Origin: Bacteroidales bacterium
GTDB lineage: Bacteria > Bacteroidota > Bacteroidia > Bacteroidales > VadinHA17
Assembly (NCBI GenBank): GCA_021163295.1
Contig: JAGGXD010000037.1
Location: 1-48,968, forward strand
DNA: 48,968 bases
Direction of reading: 5' to 3'
Shown: in pieces, positions 27,117-37,325 of the stretch
How positions within the stretch are numbered: the first letter of the stretch is position 1
Layout: each line of letters opens with the position of its first letter
Program-made: the position numbers and the translations under genes
The notes under the pieces: model-generated
Database searches by the model: none
Told to the model about the DNA's origin: nothing
Seen by the model: only the letters and a program-made list of their open reading frames with translations

Positions 27117-28472
27117 ATGAATATCATTAAAGAAAACATTGACGAGTTAAATGCAAAATTAAAAATCACAATTAAAGAAAGTGATTATAAAGAAAAGGTC
27201 GAAACTGTACTGACAGATTATAGAAGAAAAGCGAAAATTGATGGTTTCAGGCCAGGTAAAGTACCTGCCGGTATGATCAGAAAAATGTATGGTACAGCTG
27301 TATTGGTTGATGAGGTAAACAAAATCCTTTCGGAATCTATTTCCAATTACATTGTTAATGAAAAATTGAATATCCTTGGAGAACCTTTACCAGGAGAAAA
27401 AGAACAGAATATAGATTTTGAAAAACAAACTGAATTTGAGTTTTTATTCGACATTGGACTCGCTCCTGAATTTGAAGTAGCTCTGACAAAAAAGGATAAA
27501 TTTCCTTATTACACTATTAAGGTTGATAAAAAACTTATTGACTCATACACTGAAAATTATACCAGAAAATTCGGGCATTTCAAATCAACAGATAACGTAG
27601 AAAAAACAGAGATGCTTAAGGGTGAGATCATTCAGATTGATACTAACGGCAATATAAAAGAGAATGGCTTTTCTAATAATGATGCCACAATATCTCTTGA
27701 ATTACTTAAGGATGATAGTGTAAAAAAGAAATTTACAAACAAAAAAACCGGAGAATCAATTGATTTCGATATTAAAAAAGCTTATCCCAATAACACTGAA
27801 ATTGCTGCTATCCTGGGAACTGAAAAGGAAAAAGTGACTGATATTGATCCTCTTGTGAGATTTACAATAAAAGAAATCTCAAAATTTGAAAATGCGGAGA
27901 TAAACCAGGAATTGTTTGATAAGGCGTTTGGTAAAGATAAAATCAAGTCGGAAGAAGAGTTTTACAACAGGATTAAAGAGGAAATTCAGTCGAACCTGAA
28001 AAAAGAAAGTGATTACCGGTTTGCTTTGGATATTAAAGAAAAAATAATTGATAAATTGGGACTATCACTTCCGGAGAAGTTTCTAAAAAGATGGTTGCTC
28101 AGAAGTAATGAAGGAAAAATAACGCCTGATCAGATTGAAAAAGAATTTGATAAGGTTGCCGAAGACCTGAAATGGCAACTCATTAAAGACAAGATTATTA
28201 AGGGACAGGATTTGAAAGTTACTGAAGATGAGGTTCTTGATTACGCCAAAGTAGTTACCCTTATGCAATTTCAACAATATGGCATGGCCAATATGCCTGA
28301 TGAACAACTGGAGGGCTTCGCCAAAGAGATGTTGAAAAAAGAGGAAGATAAGAGAAGGATGTATGACAAACTATTTGAAGACAAAACTATTGCCTATATT
28401 AAAGAGAACGTGAAAATTGATGAAAAGATGGTTTCAACGGATAATTTTAATAAACTATTTGAGAAAAAATGA
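27117..28472 (+). CDS. tig: Trigger factor
   Basis: 451 residues. The ribosome-binding signature GFRPGKVP is at 43-50 in the N-terminal domain. A divergent FKBP-like region (~150-245) and the helical C-terminal chaperone arms (~250-430) follow. It binds the ribosomal exit tunnel and shields nascent chains. The order tig-clpP-clpX is a widely conserved proteostasis cluster, which supports the call. Confidence 0.9.
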   Translation: MNIIKENIDELNAKLKITIKESDYKEKVETVLTDYRRKAKIDGFRPGKVPAGMIRKMYGTAVLVDEVNKILSESISNYIVNEKLNILGEPLPGEKEQNIDFEKQTEFEFLFDIGLAPEFEVALTKKDKFPYYTIKVDKKLIDSYTENYTRKFGHFKSTDNVEKTEMLKGEIIQIDTNGNIKENGFSNNDATISLELLKDDSVKKKFTNKKTGESIDFDIKKAYPNNTEIAAILGTEKEKVTDIDPLVRFTIKEISKFENAEINQELFDKAFGKDKIKSEEEFYNRIKEEIQSNLKKESDYRFALDIKEKIIDKLGLSLPEKFLKRWLLRSNEGKITPDQIEKEFDKVAEDLKWQLIKDKIIKGQDLKVTEDEVLDYAKVVTLMQFQQYGMANMPDEQLEGFAKEMLKKEEDKRRMYDKLFEDKTIAYIKENVKIDEKMVSTDNFNKLFEKK

Positions 28473-28475
28473 GGA

Positions 28476-28508
28476 TTGACCTACCAATCATGTTTTTTAC
28501 TACTTTTG
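28476..28508 (+). promoter_or_regulatory. Promoter for clpP
   Basis: TTG at 28476-28478, 22-nt spacer, TACTTTTG at 28501-28508, within the 64-bp tig-clpP gap. The -7 fits well; the spacer is one or two bases long. Confidence 0.5.
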
Positions 28509-28536
28509 ATATTAATATAACCAAAATATAAAAGTC

Positions 28537-29217
28537 ATGAATTATCAAGACGATTTCAGAAAATATGCCACCAAACACAGGGGAATTAATAGTATGGTTT
28601 TTGACCAGATTAAATCAATAACTAATGATTATATCTCCCCGACTATTATTGAGGAAAGGCAATTAAATGTAGCTTCCATGGATGTTTTTTCGAGACTTAT
28701 GATGGACAGGATAATATTCCTTGGATTGCCTATTGACGATTATGTTGCAAATATCATTCAGGCCCAGTTATTGTATCTTGAGTCATCCGATCCGTCAAAG
28801 GATATTCAGATCTATTTAAATACTCCCGGAGGAACTGTTCATGCCGGATTGGGTATCTATGATACTATGCAATATATCAGTTCGGATATTGCAACAATAT
28901 GCACAGGAATGGCAGCATCAATGGGAGCAATATTGCTCACTGCAGGCACCAAAGGGAAAAGATCAGCCCTTAAACATTCCAGGGTCATGATACATCAGCC
29001 AATGGGTGGCGTTCAGGGACAAGCAACTGATATTGAGATTACTGCCCGTGAGATTCTTAAAACCAAAAATGAACTTTATATGATAATAGCTAATCATACA
29101 GGCAATAGTTTTAAGAAAGTTGAAAAGGATTCCGACCGTGATTACTGGATGACTTCAGAGGAGGCAAAAAAATACGGAATGATTGACGAAGTATTAGTAA
29201 GAACTAAAGGAAAGTAA
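28537..29217 (+). CDS. clpP: ATP-dependent Clp protease proteolytic subunit
   Basis: 226 residues; catalytic triad Ser128 (GMAASMGA), His153 (IHQPMGG) and Asp202 (SDRDYWM), with the family's spacing. It assembles into a double heptamer that degrades unfolded or tagged proteins delivered by ClpX, encoded 108 bp downstream. An N-terminal extension of ~25 residues is long relative to processed ClpP and is probably removed as a propeptide. Confidence 0.96.
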   Translation: MNYQDDFRKYATKHRGINSMVFDQIKSITNDYISPTIIEERQLNVASMDVFSRLMMDRIIFLGLPIDDYVANIIQAQLLYLESSDPSKDIQIYLNTPGGTVHAGLGIYDTMQYISSDIATICTGMAASMGAILLTAGTKGKRSALKHSRVMIHQPMGGVQGQATDIEITAREILKTKNELYMIIANHTGNSFKKVEKDSDRDYWMTSEEAKKYGMIDEVLVRTKGK

Positions 29218-29281
29218 TACCTGATCCGGTTATTCTTTTTTCCAGAATAATTGATTAATAATACACTTCTATACATTTTTG

Positions 29282-29289
29282 TATATTTG
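29282..29289 (+). promoter_or_regulatory. -7 promoter box for clpX
   Basis: TATATTTG followed by TAG matches TAnnTTTG; the start codon is 36 nt further on. No TTG at the right distance. Confidence 0.45.
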
Positions 29290-29325
29290 TAGCGAATTAA
29301 ATTAGTAAAATGTAACATTCACATT

Positions 29326-30543
29326 ATGGATAAGTGTTCATTTTGCGGAAGAGATAAGAAAGACACGAACTTGCTGATCGCAGGAATTTCGGGTCATATA
29401 TGCGATCATTGTATCGAGCAGGCATATAACATCATTCAGGAAGAGACAAAGGGAAAAAGCAGTTTTGATGTTAGCCAGCTTCAACTTCTCAAACCGCGTG
29501 AAATAAAAAAGTTTCTTGACCTGTATGTGATTGGACAAGAAAAGGCGAAAAAATATCTGTCTGTTGCCGTTTATAATCATTACAAAAGGCTGATTCAAAC
29601 CCATAATGAAGACGACGGTATTGAAATTGAAAAATCAAACATCATTCTTGTAGGTGAGACAGGAACAGGCAAAACCCTGCTTGCCCGTACAATTGCAAGG
29701 ATGTTACATGTTCCTTTTACTATTGTTGACGCTACTGTCCTTACTGAAGCCGGTTATGTTGGTGAAGATATTGAAAGTTTACTTACACGATTATTGCAGG
29801 CTGCTGATTATGATGTAAAAGCTGCTGAAAAGGGAATAATATTTATTGATGAGATTGATAAAATTGCACGGAAAAGCGATAACCCGTCAATTACACGTGA
29901 TGTGTCCGGAGAAGGAGTCCAGCAAGGACTTCTTAAGCTTCTTGAAGGAGCAATTGTTAATGTTCCGCCACAGGGAGGAAGAAAACATCCGGAACAAAAA
30001 ATGATACCGGTAAATACACAAAACATCCTTTTTATTTGTGGCGGTGCTTTTGATGGTATCGAGAAGAAAATTGCCAACAGGATGAATACACAGGTTGTTG
30101 GATATAGTGCCGGAAAGAACAGGGATTATATTGATAAAGAGAACCTCCTGCAATATATCGCACCGCAGGACTTGAAATCTTTCGGGTTGATTCCTGAAAT
30201 AATCGGCAGGCTTCCTATTCTTACTTACCTTGATCCACTAGATAAACCTACTCTTAGAAATATTCTTACGGAGCCGAAAAATTCTATTATCAAACAATAC
30301 ATTAAACTGTTTGGCATTGACAATATTGAACTTTCTTTTGATAATAAAGTACTGGAATATATTGTTGATAAATCTATCGAGTTTAAGCTTGGAGCGCGTG
30401 GTCTTCGTTCAATCTGCGAGACTATTATGATGGATGCTATGTTTGAGCTTCCATCGGGTAATACTACAAAACTTAGAATTACAACCAATTATGCACGGCA
30501 AAAGCTTGAAAAAATAAATATAAAATTGCTTAAAGCATCATAA
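29326..30543 (+). CDS. clpX: ATP-dependent Clp protease ATP-binding subunit ClpX
   Basis: 405 residues. The N-terminal zinc-binding domain has Cys4, Cys7, Cys26 and Cys29. The AAA+ module has Walker A GETGTGKT (110-117), Walker [12 protein letters not shown], and pore loops including GYVGED and the IGF-like region. ClpX unfolds substrates and feeds them to ClpP. Ends 2 bases before a strong terminator. Confidence 0.96.
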   Translation: MDKCSFCGRDKKDTNLLIAGISGHICDHCIEQAYNIIQEETKGKSSFDVSQLQLLKPREIKKFLDLYVIGQEKAKKYLSVAVYNHYKRLIQTHNEDDGIEIEKSNIILVGETGTGKTLLARTIARMLHVPFTIVDATVLTEAGYVGEDIESLLTRLLQAADYDVKAAEKGIIFIDEIDKIARKSDNPSITRDVSGEGVQQGLLKLLEGAIVNVPPQGGRKHPEQKMIPVNTQNILFICGGAFDGIEKKIANRMNTQVVGYSAGKNRDYIDKENLLQYIAPQDLKSFGLIPEIIGRLPILTYLDPLDKPTLRNILTEPKNSIIKQYIKLFGIDNIELSFDNKVLEYIVDKSIEFKLGARGLRSICETIMMDAMFELPSGNTTKLRITTNYARQKLEKINIKLLKAS

Positions 30544-30544
30544 T

Positions 30545-30570
30545 AAAAGGCGGTTTTAAACCGCCTTTTT
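30545..30570. terminator. Bidirectional rho-independent terminator
   Basis: AAAAGGCGGTTT-TAAACCGCCTTTTT: a GC-rich 8-bp stem flanked by A and T tracts, so it can stop transcription from clpX and from the convergent lipoprotein gene. Confidence 0.92.
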
Positions 30571-30586
30571 CTTTTTCCTGTATATC

Positions 30587-31459
30587 CTACCCATTCCATT
30601 TCCTGTGCCGGTACCTTAACTGAATGGTTTTGGTTTCCCCATTCCTTGAAACTGTTGCCTCATTATCGCATTCACCGTCACCAAAATCAAGAGTTATCGG
30701 GTCATTTTCACCCACAACTATATCAATCGAACCACTTTTAATAAACCTGCATGTTGCCGCCCACTCAAGAGGAGTTACTATTGTTCTTGAATATGCTACG
30801 CCTTTGAAATTTGTTCCGGTTGTCTGACCGGTAATAAAATAAACATCATCCCAAATATTCCACCAGGTATCAGAGCCTCCAACCCATTCGCGTGTTCTCA
30901 ATGATTCACGTGTAATAACAATACTGTCAGGAGTTGTGATCCTGCCACCTGTTAATTCAATGGAATAGCAAATGTTACCTGCATCATTCTTACCATCATT
31001 AGTTACGGTCTTTGTGCCTTCAACATGAATCCCGTTAATGTAATAATTCTCCAAAGCAATTGTTCTGGATGTACCTTCAGCACGATAACGTCCGGTAACC
31101 TGGATGATTATTTTCCCACTGCGTGTTTGTTCATAGAATCCGGTACAGCCATCACCATAATCAATGGTAATTACCTTGGGCCAAAAGGTTGAATCCGGAT
31201 GATCAACTGTAACATTAGGACAACTATCAGAAACTACAGATGACTTTAATGTACCGTTATATATTTGTCCATCAATGAGTTGCTCCGCCGCAAGTGCAAC
31301 ATCAAATATATCATCAAATAAGTTTTCTGCTAGTGCATCATCTTCGGCAATAGCTACTTCATCATCCGTAAGATTAGAGGCTTCTTTCTCACAAGACTGA
31401 AATAGTATTGCTCCGGCAACAATGAGTGAAAAGATATACAAATAATTCTTTGTTTTCAT
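30587..31459 (-). CDS. Putative lipoprotein of unknown function
   Basis: 290 residues; lipoprotein signal with lipobox LFQSC (Cys23) followed by acidic residues. The mature part is beta-rich with several Gly/Asp-containing repeats around YGDGCTGFYEQTRSG, RTIALENYYINGIHVEGTK and LDFGDGECDNEATVSRNG, ending in a basic RYRHRKWNG. Two similar DYGDGC/DFGDGEC segments suggest an internal duplication. No family recognised. It sits alone on the minus strand against clpX. Confidence 0.65.
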   Translation of the reverse strand: MKTKNYLYIFSLIVAGAILFQSCEKEASNLTDDEVAIAEDDALAENLFDDIFDVALAAEQLIDGQIYNGTLKSSVVSDSCPNVTVDHPDSTFWPKVITIDYGDGCTGFYEQTRSGKIIIQVTGRYRAEGTSRTIALENYYINGIHVEGTKTVTNDGKNDAGNICYSIELTGGRITTPDSIVITRESLRTREWVGGSDTWWNIWDDVYFITGQTTGTNFKGVAYSRTIVTPLEWAATCRFIKSGSIDIVVGENDPITLDFGDGECDNEATVSRNGETKTIQLRYRHRKWNG

Positions 31460-31534
31460 GATTAATAGTTTTAATTAATAATCGTTATTTGTGATTTCAT
31501 TCTATTTGACGGAAAAAAATGAAAAAGGTTTAAT

Positions 31535-32068
31535 TTACCTGGATGTTTTTTTGTTACCGGGTGTAAAATGCTGGTTTTTCCTGGTGTAGGTTAGATATGA
31601 AAAATTAAAATCATTTTTCCCATCAGGTTCAGCATCCTCTTTTTTAATTAACTTCCATTCATCTTCGTCAATTTCCGGGAAAAATGTATCAGCATCAAAA
31701 GTTTTATGAACTTTTGTAATATATAGCTTATCTGCAAATGGTAAAAACTGCCGGTACACTGAACCTCCTCCTATTATAAACGATTCCTTATTATCCGGGC
31801 ACTTCTCAATAGCCTGCTCAATAGAATATGCCATTTCACACCCATTTATTAATTCACCCTCGATATCAGATATTACAACATTAGTCCTGTTAGGCAAAGG
31901 TTTTACCGGGAGAGACTCATAGGTTTTTTTTCCCATTACCACATGATATCCGGTAGTTAATCTCTTGAATCTTTTCAGATCCTCCGATATGTGCCATAAT
32001 AATTTGTTTCCTTTTCCAATAGCATTATTCTCAGCTACTGCTACAATGATAGAAATATGCTTATTCAT
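31535..32068 (-). CDS. folA: Dihydrofolate reductase
   Basis: 177 residues with the DHFR signature: VAENNAIGKGNKLLWHISEDL (substrate Asp/Glu region), GYHVVMGKKTYESL (NADPH site), FIIGGGSVYRQFLP (cofactor glycines). It reduces dihydrofolate to tetrahydrofolate, regenerating the folate oxidised by thymidylate synthase, whose gene lies 67 bp upstream on the same strand. The gap between them contains palindrome copy B. Confidence 0.94.
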   Translation of the reverse strand: MNKHISIIVAVAENNAIGKGNKLLWHISEDLKRFKRLTTGYHVVMGKKTYESLPVKPLPNRTNVVISDIEGELINGCEMAYSIEQAIEKCPDNKESFIIGGGSVYRQFLPFADKLYITKVHKTFDADTFFPEIDEDEWKLIKKEDAEPDGKNDFNFSYLTYTRKNQHFTPGNKKTSR

Positions 32069-32083
32069 CTTTTACTTTCTTTG

Positions 32084-32117
32084 TCCACCGTATCCGCCAG
32101 CTGGCGGAGAAGGTGGA
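32084..32117. repeat. Dispersed palindrome, copy B, with a nested palindrome
   Basis: Outer arms TCCACCGTA (32084-32092) and GAAGGTGGA (32109-32117) correspond to the arms of the copies at 26064 and 42424 with a compensatory base change. Instead of the usual 8-nt loop, the centre is the perfect 16-bp palindrome TCCGCCAGCTGGCGGA (32093-32108). It lies between thyA and folA. Confidence 0.8.
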
Positions 32118-32135
32118 TTATTTTCATTACTTACT

Positions 32136-32930
32136 CTACACTGAAATTTTTCCCTTAATATGAGAATGAGCCTGATAGTTAACAAGCTCAAAATCACTAT
32201 ACTTAAAATCAAAAATGTTTTCCCGTTCAGGATTCAGTTTCATTTGTGGTAATGGGAACGGATCACGGGTGAGTTGCAGTTTTACCTGGTCAATATGGTT
32301 AAAATAAATATGTGCATCACCCAGTGTATGAATAAATTCACGCGGCTGCAACCCGGTGGATTGTGCAATCATCATAGTTAATAATGCATAAGAAGCAATA
32401 TTAAAAGGCACACCAAGAAAAATATCCGCACTACGCTGATAAAGCTGGCATGATAACCCGCCCTTGTTTACCCAAAACTGAATAAGGATATGACATGGAG
32501 GAAGGGCCATTTTATCAAGTTCCCCGACATTCCATGCACTAACTATATGTCTTCTCGAATCAGGATTTTCCCTGATCGAATTTATTACATTACTTATCTG
32601 ATCAATAAACTTTCCATCAGTTGTTGGCCACGATCTCCACTGGTATCCGTATATATGGCCGAGATCACCATTCTCATCAGCCCATTCATTCCATATCCTT
32701 ACACCATGATCGTTCAGATATTTGGTATTTGTATCCCCATCCAGAAACCATAATAATTCATGAATTATTGACTTCAGATGTAGATTTTTTGTAGTTAATA
32801 CCGGAAAACCATCCTGCAAATCAAAACGCATCTGGTATCCAAACACACTAAGTGTACCTGTTCCTGTCCTGTCTTGCTTTTCCGCTCCTTTTTTTACTAC
32901 ATGATTTAAGAGATCCAGGTATTGCTTCAT
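32136..32930 (-). CDS. thyA: Thymidylate synthase
   Basis: 264 residues, the E. coli-like length. Active-site Cys146 in [26 protein letters not shown] and [22 protein letters not shown] are the conserved dUMP/folate-binding blocks. It methylates dUMP to dTMP using methylene-tetrahydrofolate. It is paired with folA downstream and lies 5 bp downstream of the GH97 gene. Confidence 0.96.
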   Translation of the reverse strand: MKQYLDLLNHVVKKGAEKQDRTGTGTLSVFGYQMRFDLQDGFPVLTTKNLHLKSIIHELLWFLDGDTNTKYLNDHGVRIWNEWADENGDLGHIYGYQWRSWPTTDGKFIDQISNVINSIRENPDSRRHIVSAWNVGELDKMALPPCHILIQFWVNKGGLSCQLYQRSADIFLGVPFNIASYALLTMMIAQSTGLQPREFIHTLGDAHIYFNHIDQVKLQLTRDPFPLPQMKLNPERENIFDFKYSDFELVNYQAHSHIKGKISV

Positions 32931-32935
32931 AACAT

Positions 32936-34918
32936 TTATTTACTTATCCTGGCTACCCATCCCCCGCCGGGTGCCATATTTATATTAATTGCATCTTCTG
33001 AATTAGCTTTGAATTTTTCATATATATAATCAGTAGCATTTCTGTCGGCATTAACACCATCCTTAAAAACCTCTATGCTAAATTCACCTTCACCTATAAA
33101 TGAAATATCCAAAGACAACTCTCTTGCTGTCCAGTCATTCAATCCTCCAATATACCAGGCATCATCTTTCTTTCGCGCAATAACCACAAAATCCCCTACA
33201 CTTCCATGCAAAACATAACATTTGTCCCATACTACAGGTACTTTAGTGATAAAATTTGTGCATTCCTTGTTATTCATGTAAATACTTGGATTATCAGCCA
33301 TCATCTGAAGAGGACTTTCATAAACAACATACATTGCCATCTGGTGTACCCGTGTACCCTGACTCATGGGTTTTGAAAATCTCGGGGTGAAATTGATCTT
33401 GTTCGCATTAACCATAGCACCGGGTGTATAATCCATGGGTCCTGCCACCATTCTGATAAACGGAATAGTTACATCATGTTCCGGGCCAACAACATCGGAC
33501 CATTTACACCATTCAAGTCCCCTTACCCCTTCACGGGTAATAACATTTGGGTATGTCCGTTGCAAGCCAGCCGGTTTATATGCACCGTGGAAATCAACAA
33601 GGAGGTGGCTTTCGGCAGCTTTCCTTGCAATTTTGTAATAATAATTCACCATTAATTGATCGTCACGCTGCATAAAATCCACTTTTATACCGCAAACTCC
33701 CCATTTTTTAAATTGATCAAGGGCCTCATCCAATTGATCATCAAGTGTTTTCCAGATAACCCATAGAATCAGTCCAACATCCTTTTCTTCTGCATAACCG
33801 GATAACTCCGTCATATCAACATCCGGATTGACATCCATCAAATCACCAAGTTTGTACCATCCTTCATCAAGGATAATATACTCAATACCATTAGCTGCAG
33901 CAAAATCAATAAAGTACTTATAGGTTTCTGTATTTACGCCCGATTTAAAATCAACATCATACACATTTAAGTCATTCCACCAATCCCATGCAACCTTCCC
34001 CGGCCTGATCCATGATGGATCGTCTATCCGGTTGGGACTCGCCAACCGGAATACCATATCACTTTCAATAAGTTTTCCTGCCGCATCAGTAATAATCATT
34101 GTACGCCATGGGAAATCCCTGGACCCTTCTGTTTCAGCCAGATAATCAGCCCTTTTGGTAACAGGAACATCTCTGTCGCCCTCTTGATTTATACTAACCG
34201 GATAACCAGGGAAAACCCCTTTCAAGGTATTACCACTTTCCCCCCTGACCCACATACCCGGATAATCTTCAAGAGCCGATTCAGTTAATACAATATTTGT
34301 CCCATTCTCTGTTACTACAAGCAAAGGTAAGCTGGCAAGATTTTCAGCAGTAAGACCGTCCAGGTTTGTGTCGATATATCCCCTTTCGTTATGCGAAAAA
34401 AAACTTTCCTCTTCAGGGAAATACACCTCATAATTCCCATTGAATTTATATAAAGCCTCCTCTGATTCAACTATGATTCTCCCGGTATAAGACGTTATAA
34501 ACCGGTATGCGATGCCATCGTCATATGCCCTGAATTCAATATTATACCGGTTCTTGAATTTCAGAAGTAAAACATTAAAATGGTCTTTAACGATTTTGTT
34601 TTTATGAGGAACAACCGGATTAATAATTCTGTCAACAGTTTCCCTTTCAACTCCGTCAAGTTCAGGATTAACACCCAGTCTTTCTCCTTCTTTTAGCGTG
34701 AGTGATATGGGTGAGCTGGTCAATATCATATTCTGATCATGGGAAACAGAAAACATGACTTCATTCCCAATATTAATCTCAACCCTGATTTTTCCATCCG
34801 GTGATACAACAGTATAACTCTCGGTTTCTGATACTTCAGGTTCAGAACAAGAATTAAATAAAAAAATAATTCCTGATATTATAATAAATGGAAGTATGAG
34901 TTGACCTATTCTTTTCAT
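32936..34918 (-). CDS. Glycoside hydrolase family 97 lipoprotein
   Basis: 660 residues; lipobox FNSC (Cys24), so outer-membrane or periplasmic lipid-anchored. The N-terminal beta-sandwich (~30-290) leads to the (beta/alpha)8 barrel with [24 protein letters not shown] (Asp414) and [10 protein letters not shown] (Glu463, Glu469). A C-terminal beta domain follows. GH97 splits into inverting alpha-glucosidases (SusB type) and retaining alpha-galactosidases. The Asp in KVDF at the nucleophile place points to the retaining type, by inference from known members. The upstream transporter gene ends 25 bp before it. Confidence 0.87.
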   Translation of the reverse strand: MKRIGQLILPFIIISGIIFLFNSCSEPEVSETESYTVVSPDGKIRVEINIGNEVMFSVSHDQNMILTSSPISLTLKEGERLGVNPELDGVERETVDRIINPVVPHKNKIVKDHFNVLLLKFKNRYNIEFRAYDDGIAYRFITSYTGRIIVESEEALYKFNGNYEVYFPEEESFFSHNERGYIDTNLDGLTAENLASLPLLVVTENGTNIVLTESALEDYPGMWVRGESGNTLKGVFPGYPVSINQEGDRDVPVTKRADYLAETEGSRDFPWRTMIITDAAGKLIESDMVFRLASPNRIDDPSWIRPGKVAWDWWNDLNVYDVDFKSGVNTETYKYFIDFAAANGIEYIILDEGWYKLGDLMDVNPDVDMTELSGYAEEKDVGLILWVIWKTLDDQLDEALDQFKKWGVCGIKVDFMQRDDQLMVNYYYKIARKAAESHLLVDFHGAYKPAGLQRTYPNVITREGVRGLEWCKWSDVVGPEHDVTIPFIRMVAGPMDYTPGAMVNANKINFTPRFSKPMSQGTRVHQMAMYVVYESPLQMMADNPSIYMNNKECTNFITKVPVVWDKCYVLHGSVGDFVVIARKKDDAWYIGGLNDWTARELSLDISFIGEGEFSIEVFKDGVNADRNATDYIYEKFKANSEDAININMAPGGGWVARISK

Positions 34919-34943
34919 AATTTACAAATTTTAACCTGTATTA

Positions 34944-36449
34944 TTAACTCAGTATGGTTCCAACTATTGTAGCAGATAATAATGATGCAAGCGTACCCGC
35001 AAGAAGTGCCCGCATACCAAATTTTGATAACAGAACACGTTGGTTTGGGGCCAGTGATCCGATACCCCCAATTTGTATTCCTATTGAAGCAAAATTTGCA
35101 AAGCCGCAAAGCATATAAGTAGCCATTATTATTGATTTAGTTGAAAGGGCACCTACGGCTTTCAAATCTGCCAGGCTGATATACCCTACAAACTCTGTCA
35201 TAATTATCTTTTCACCCAGTAATCTACCCATAAGTATCATGTCGTCACCTGATACTCCTATTAGCCACATTACCGGTGCAAATAAATATCCCAGCACAAA
35301 TTGCAATGATAATTCATTAAACTGTCCATTAGTTTTTGCTGTAATTATATCATTCAGGTTTGTCCAATCTCCGGTCTTCAACATCACAAAATTGAGCAGT
35401 GCAATAAATGCAAGAAACACCAATAACATAGCAGCAACATTCACAGCAAGTTTCAGTCCCTGGGTAGTTCCGTTAGATATTGCATCCAGCACGTTGCTTC
35501 CAACCTTATCTCTTGATACTTCCACATCTTTTTCAATATTTTCAGATTGTGGAACCAGTATTTTCGAAATAATAATTGCTCCCGGGGCTGCCATTACCGA
35601 TGCAGCAAGCAGATGCTTTGCAAATATCAGTCGCTGTACAGGATCATTCCCCCCCAGAAATCCAATGTATGCCGCTAACACTCCTCCCGCGAGTGTTGCC
35701 ATCCCGCCAGTCATTACAAGTAGCATTTCCGAACGGTTCATTTTTGGCAGATATTCTTTTATCATCAGCGGTGACTCAGTTTGTCCAAGGAATATATTCC
35801 CGGCAACCGAAAGGCTTTCAGCACCGGAAAGCTTTAATACTCTGGTCATTACCCAGGCCAGGCCATATACAATTTTCTGAATAATCCCGTAATAAAATAA
35901 TACTGAAGTAATAGCCGAGAAAAATATTATTGTAGGAAGTATTTGAAATGCAAATATCGTCCCATACTTATCCATATCTAAAAACTCACCGAACAGAAAT
36001 TCACTTCCAACCTTGGTGAAATCCAGTATCTTTACGAATATTTTACCAACAAATTCGAAGAGAAAGCGTATTACAGGCACATAAAGAATACTTACAGCGA
36101 GCACAACCTGGATAACAAGTCCCGTAACTACTACCCTCCAGGAAACTGCTTTACGATTAGAACTAAAAACATATGCAATTGCAATAATTACCAATAATCC
36201 AAACATCCCCCTCAATATTGTCAGCAGATTAAATTCAAAAGAAGATTTTACCGGAACTATCTGGTTTGTTTCACTATCAAGCAGATTCGATCCCCCGGAT
36301 GGCTGTGACAAAACAATTTCATCAGCAACAGAATCAGATAATTGCTGATCTTCTGTCTGAACCGTTTTTATTGAATCTTGTGTAGTTGCTAATCCGGAAG
36401 TTGTGGTAATAAAAATAAGAGGCAGGATAACCAATAAGTATTTTCTCAT
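34944..36449 (-). CDS. NupC-type concentrative nucleoside transporter (CNT)
   Basis: 501 residues. The CNT core (~75-501) has the nucleoside-binding GQTESPLMIKEYL loop, GGMATLAGGVLAAYIG and the C-terminal gate segment NFASIGIQIGGIGSLAPNQR. It imports nucleosides with H+ or Na+. Unusually, an N-terminal segment of ~70 residues (signal-like MRKYLLVILPLIFITTT, then a Ser/Gln/Asp-rich polar stretch) precedes the first core helix. Adenosine deaminase at the other end of the window would be a metabolic partner. Confidence 0.88.
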   Translation of the reverse strand: MRKYLLVILPLIFITTTSGLATTQDSIKTVQTEDQQLSDSVADEIVLSQPSGGSNLLDSETNQIVPVKSSFEFNLLTILRGMFGLLVIIAIAYVFSSNRKAVSWRVVVTGLVIQVVLAVSILYVPVIRFLFEFVGKIFVKILDFTKVGSEFLFGEFLDMDKYGTIFAFQILPTIIFFSAITSVLFYYGIIQKIVYGLAWVMTRVLKLSGAESLSVAGNIFLGQTESPLMIKEYLPKMNRSEMLLVMTGGMATLAGGVLAAYIGFLGGNDPVQRLIFAKHLLAASVMAAPGAIIISKILVPQSENIEKDVEVSRDKVGSNVLDAISNGTTQGLKLAVNVAAMLLVFLAFIALLNFVMLKTGDWTNLNDIITAKTNGQFNELSLQFVLGYLFAPVMWLIGVSGDDMILMGRLLGEKIIMTEFVGYISLADLKAVGALSTKSIIMATYMLCGFANFASIGIQIGGIGSLAPNQRVLLSKFGMRALLAGTLASLLSATIVGTILS

Positions 36450-36460
36450 ATAAATAAGTT

Positions 36461-37069
36461 TTATTCTTTTCCCCTTCGTTTTAATTCATCCCTGATAAAT
36501 GAAGCTTTTTCGTAATTTTCTTTTTCTATCGACTTGTTAAGTAATTCTTTTAATTCTTTTACAGAAAGTTTTTCCAGCTCAGGAGATGATTTAGTCTTAT
36601 CCTGAAATTTCTCTTCCTTATAGCTTTTTTTAAAATTTTCTTTTCCAATTTCGCTGTTTACATCTAACACAATACCCGACTTGGTCATAATTTCTTCATT
36701 TGTGTAAATCGGGCATTTAAATCTTAAAGCAAGAGCAATTGCATCAGATGTACGGGCATCTATTGTTATCTCTCTACTACCGTTTCTGCAAATTAATTTA
36801 GCATAGAAAACCCCCTCTTCCAGTCTGTAAATTTCAACTTCACGAAGAGAAATCCCAAATGCACTGGCAAAATTATGAAACAGATCATGTGTTAACGGTC
36901 TCGGAGGTGTAAGTCCTTCCAGTTGAATGGCAATTGCCTGTGCCTCAAACCCCCCAATAATAATGGGTATCCTTCGTTCACCCTCTTCTTCAGTCAGTAC
37001 AAGGGCATAAGCACCCGACTGAGTCTGACTATATGATATTCCTAAAACATTTAATTTTATGCGCTTCAT
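36461..37069 (-). CDS. Bifunctional nuclease family (DUF151) protein with UVR motif
   Basis: 202 residues. The BFN/DUF151 domain fills ~1-135 (IPIIIGGFEAQAIAIQLEG, RPLTHDLFHNF, ARTSDAIALALRFKCPIY). The C-terminus (~165-200) is a UvrB/UvrC-type coiled coil (KELLNKSIEKENYEKASFIRDELKRR). Plant and bacterial members have reported nuclease activity, but the true role is unsettled. It lies 11 bp upstream of the nucleoside transporter gene, so probably the same transcript. Confidence 0.88.
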   Translation of the reverse strand: MKRIKLNVLGISYSQTQSGAYALVLTEEEGERRIPIIIGGFEAQAIAIQLEGLTPPRPLTHDLFHNFASAFGISLREVEIYRLEEGVFYAKLICRNGSREITIDARTSDAIALALRFKCPIYTNEEIMTKSGIVLDVNSEIGKENFKKSYKEEKFQDKTKSSPELEKLSVKELKELLNKSIEKENYEKASFIRDELKRRGKE

Positions 37070-37114
37070 ATCTTCTCTGAAAAACGATGGTCTCTAAAGC
37101 CTTTTGTTTTATTA

Positions 37115-37122
37115 CAAATATA
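37115..37122 (-). promoter_or_regulatory. Possible -7 box for the bifunctional nuclease gene
   Basis: The minus strand reads TATATTTG here, 45 nt before the start codon. No TTG partner at 19-22 nt, so weak. Confidence 0.3.
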
Positions 37123-37255
37123 TAAGTAATTAAGCATAATACGATTTTTAATGATGAAAAATAACATGTCACGTAACCCCTAACACGAAAACCGTAACAA
37201 AGATGACTAAAATGGTAAAGATTCAAAATTCAAAAAATTAATAAACATAAAATAT

Positions 37256-37284
37256 TTGTATCTCAATTAATTTTTATATTTTTG
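37256..37284 (+). promoter_or_regulatory. Promoter for rplU-rpmA
   Basis: TTG at 37256-37258, 18-nt spacer, TATTTTTG at 37277-37284 followed by CAG. The start codon is 42 nt downstream. Confidence 0.6.
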
Positions 37285-37325
37285 CAGTCCAAATTCTTGA
37301 ACACAAACACGTAAAACAGAGAAGA

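Noticed and set aside
35239-35880. 213-codon plus-strand open frame
   Set aside because: Antisense shadow of the nucleoside transporter, whose hydrophobic codons leave long open complements.
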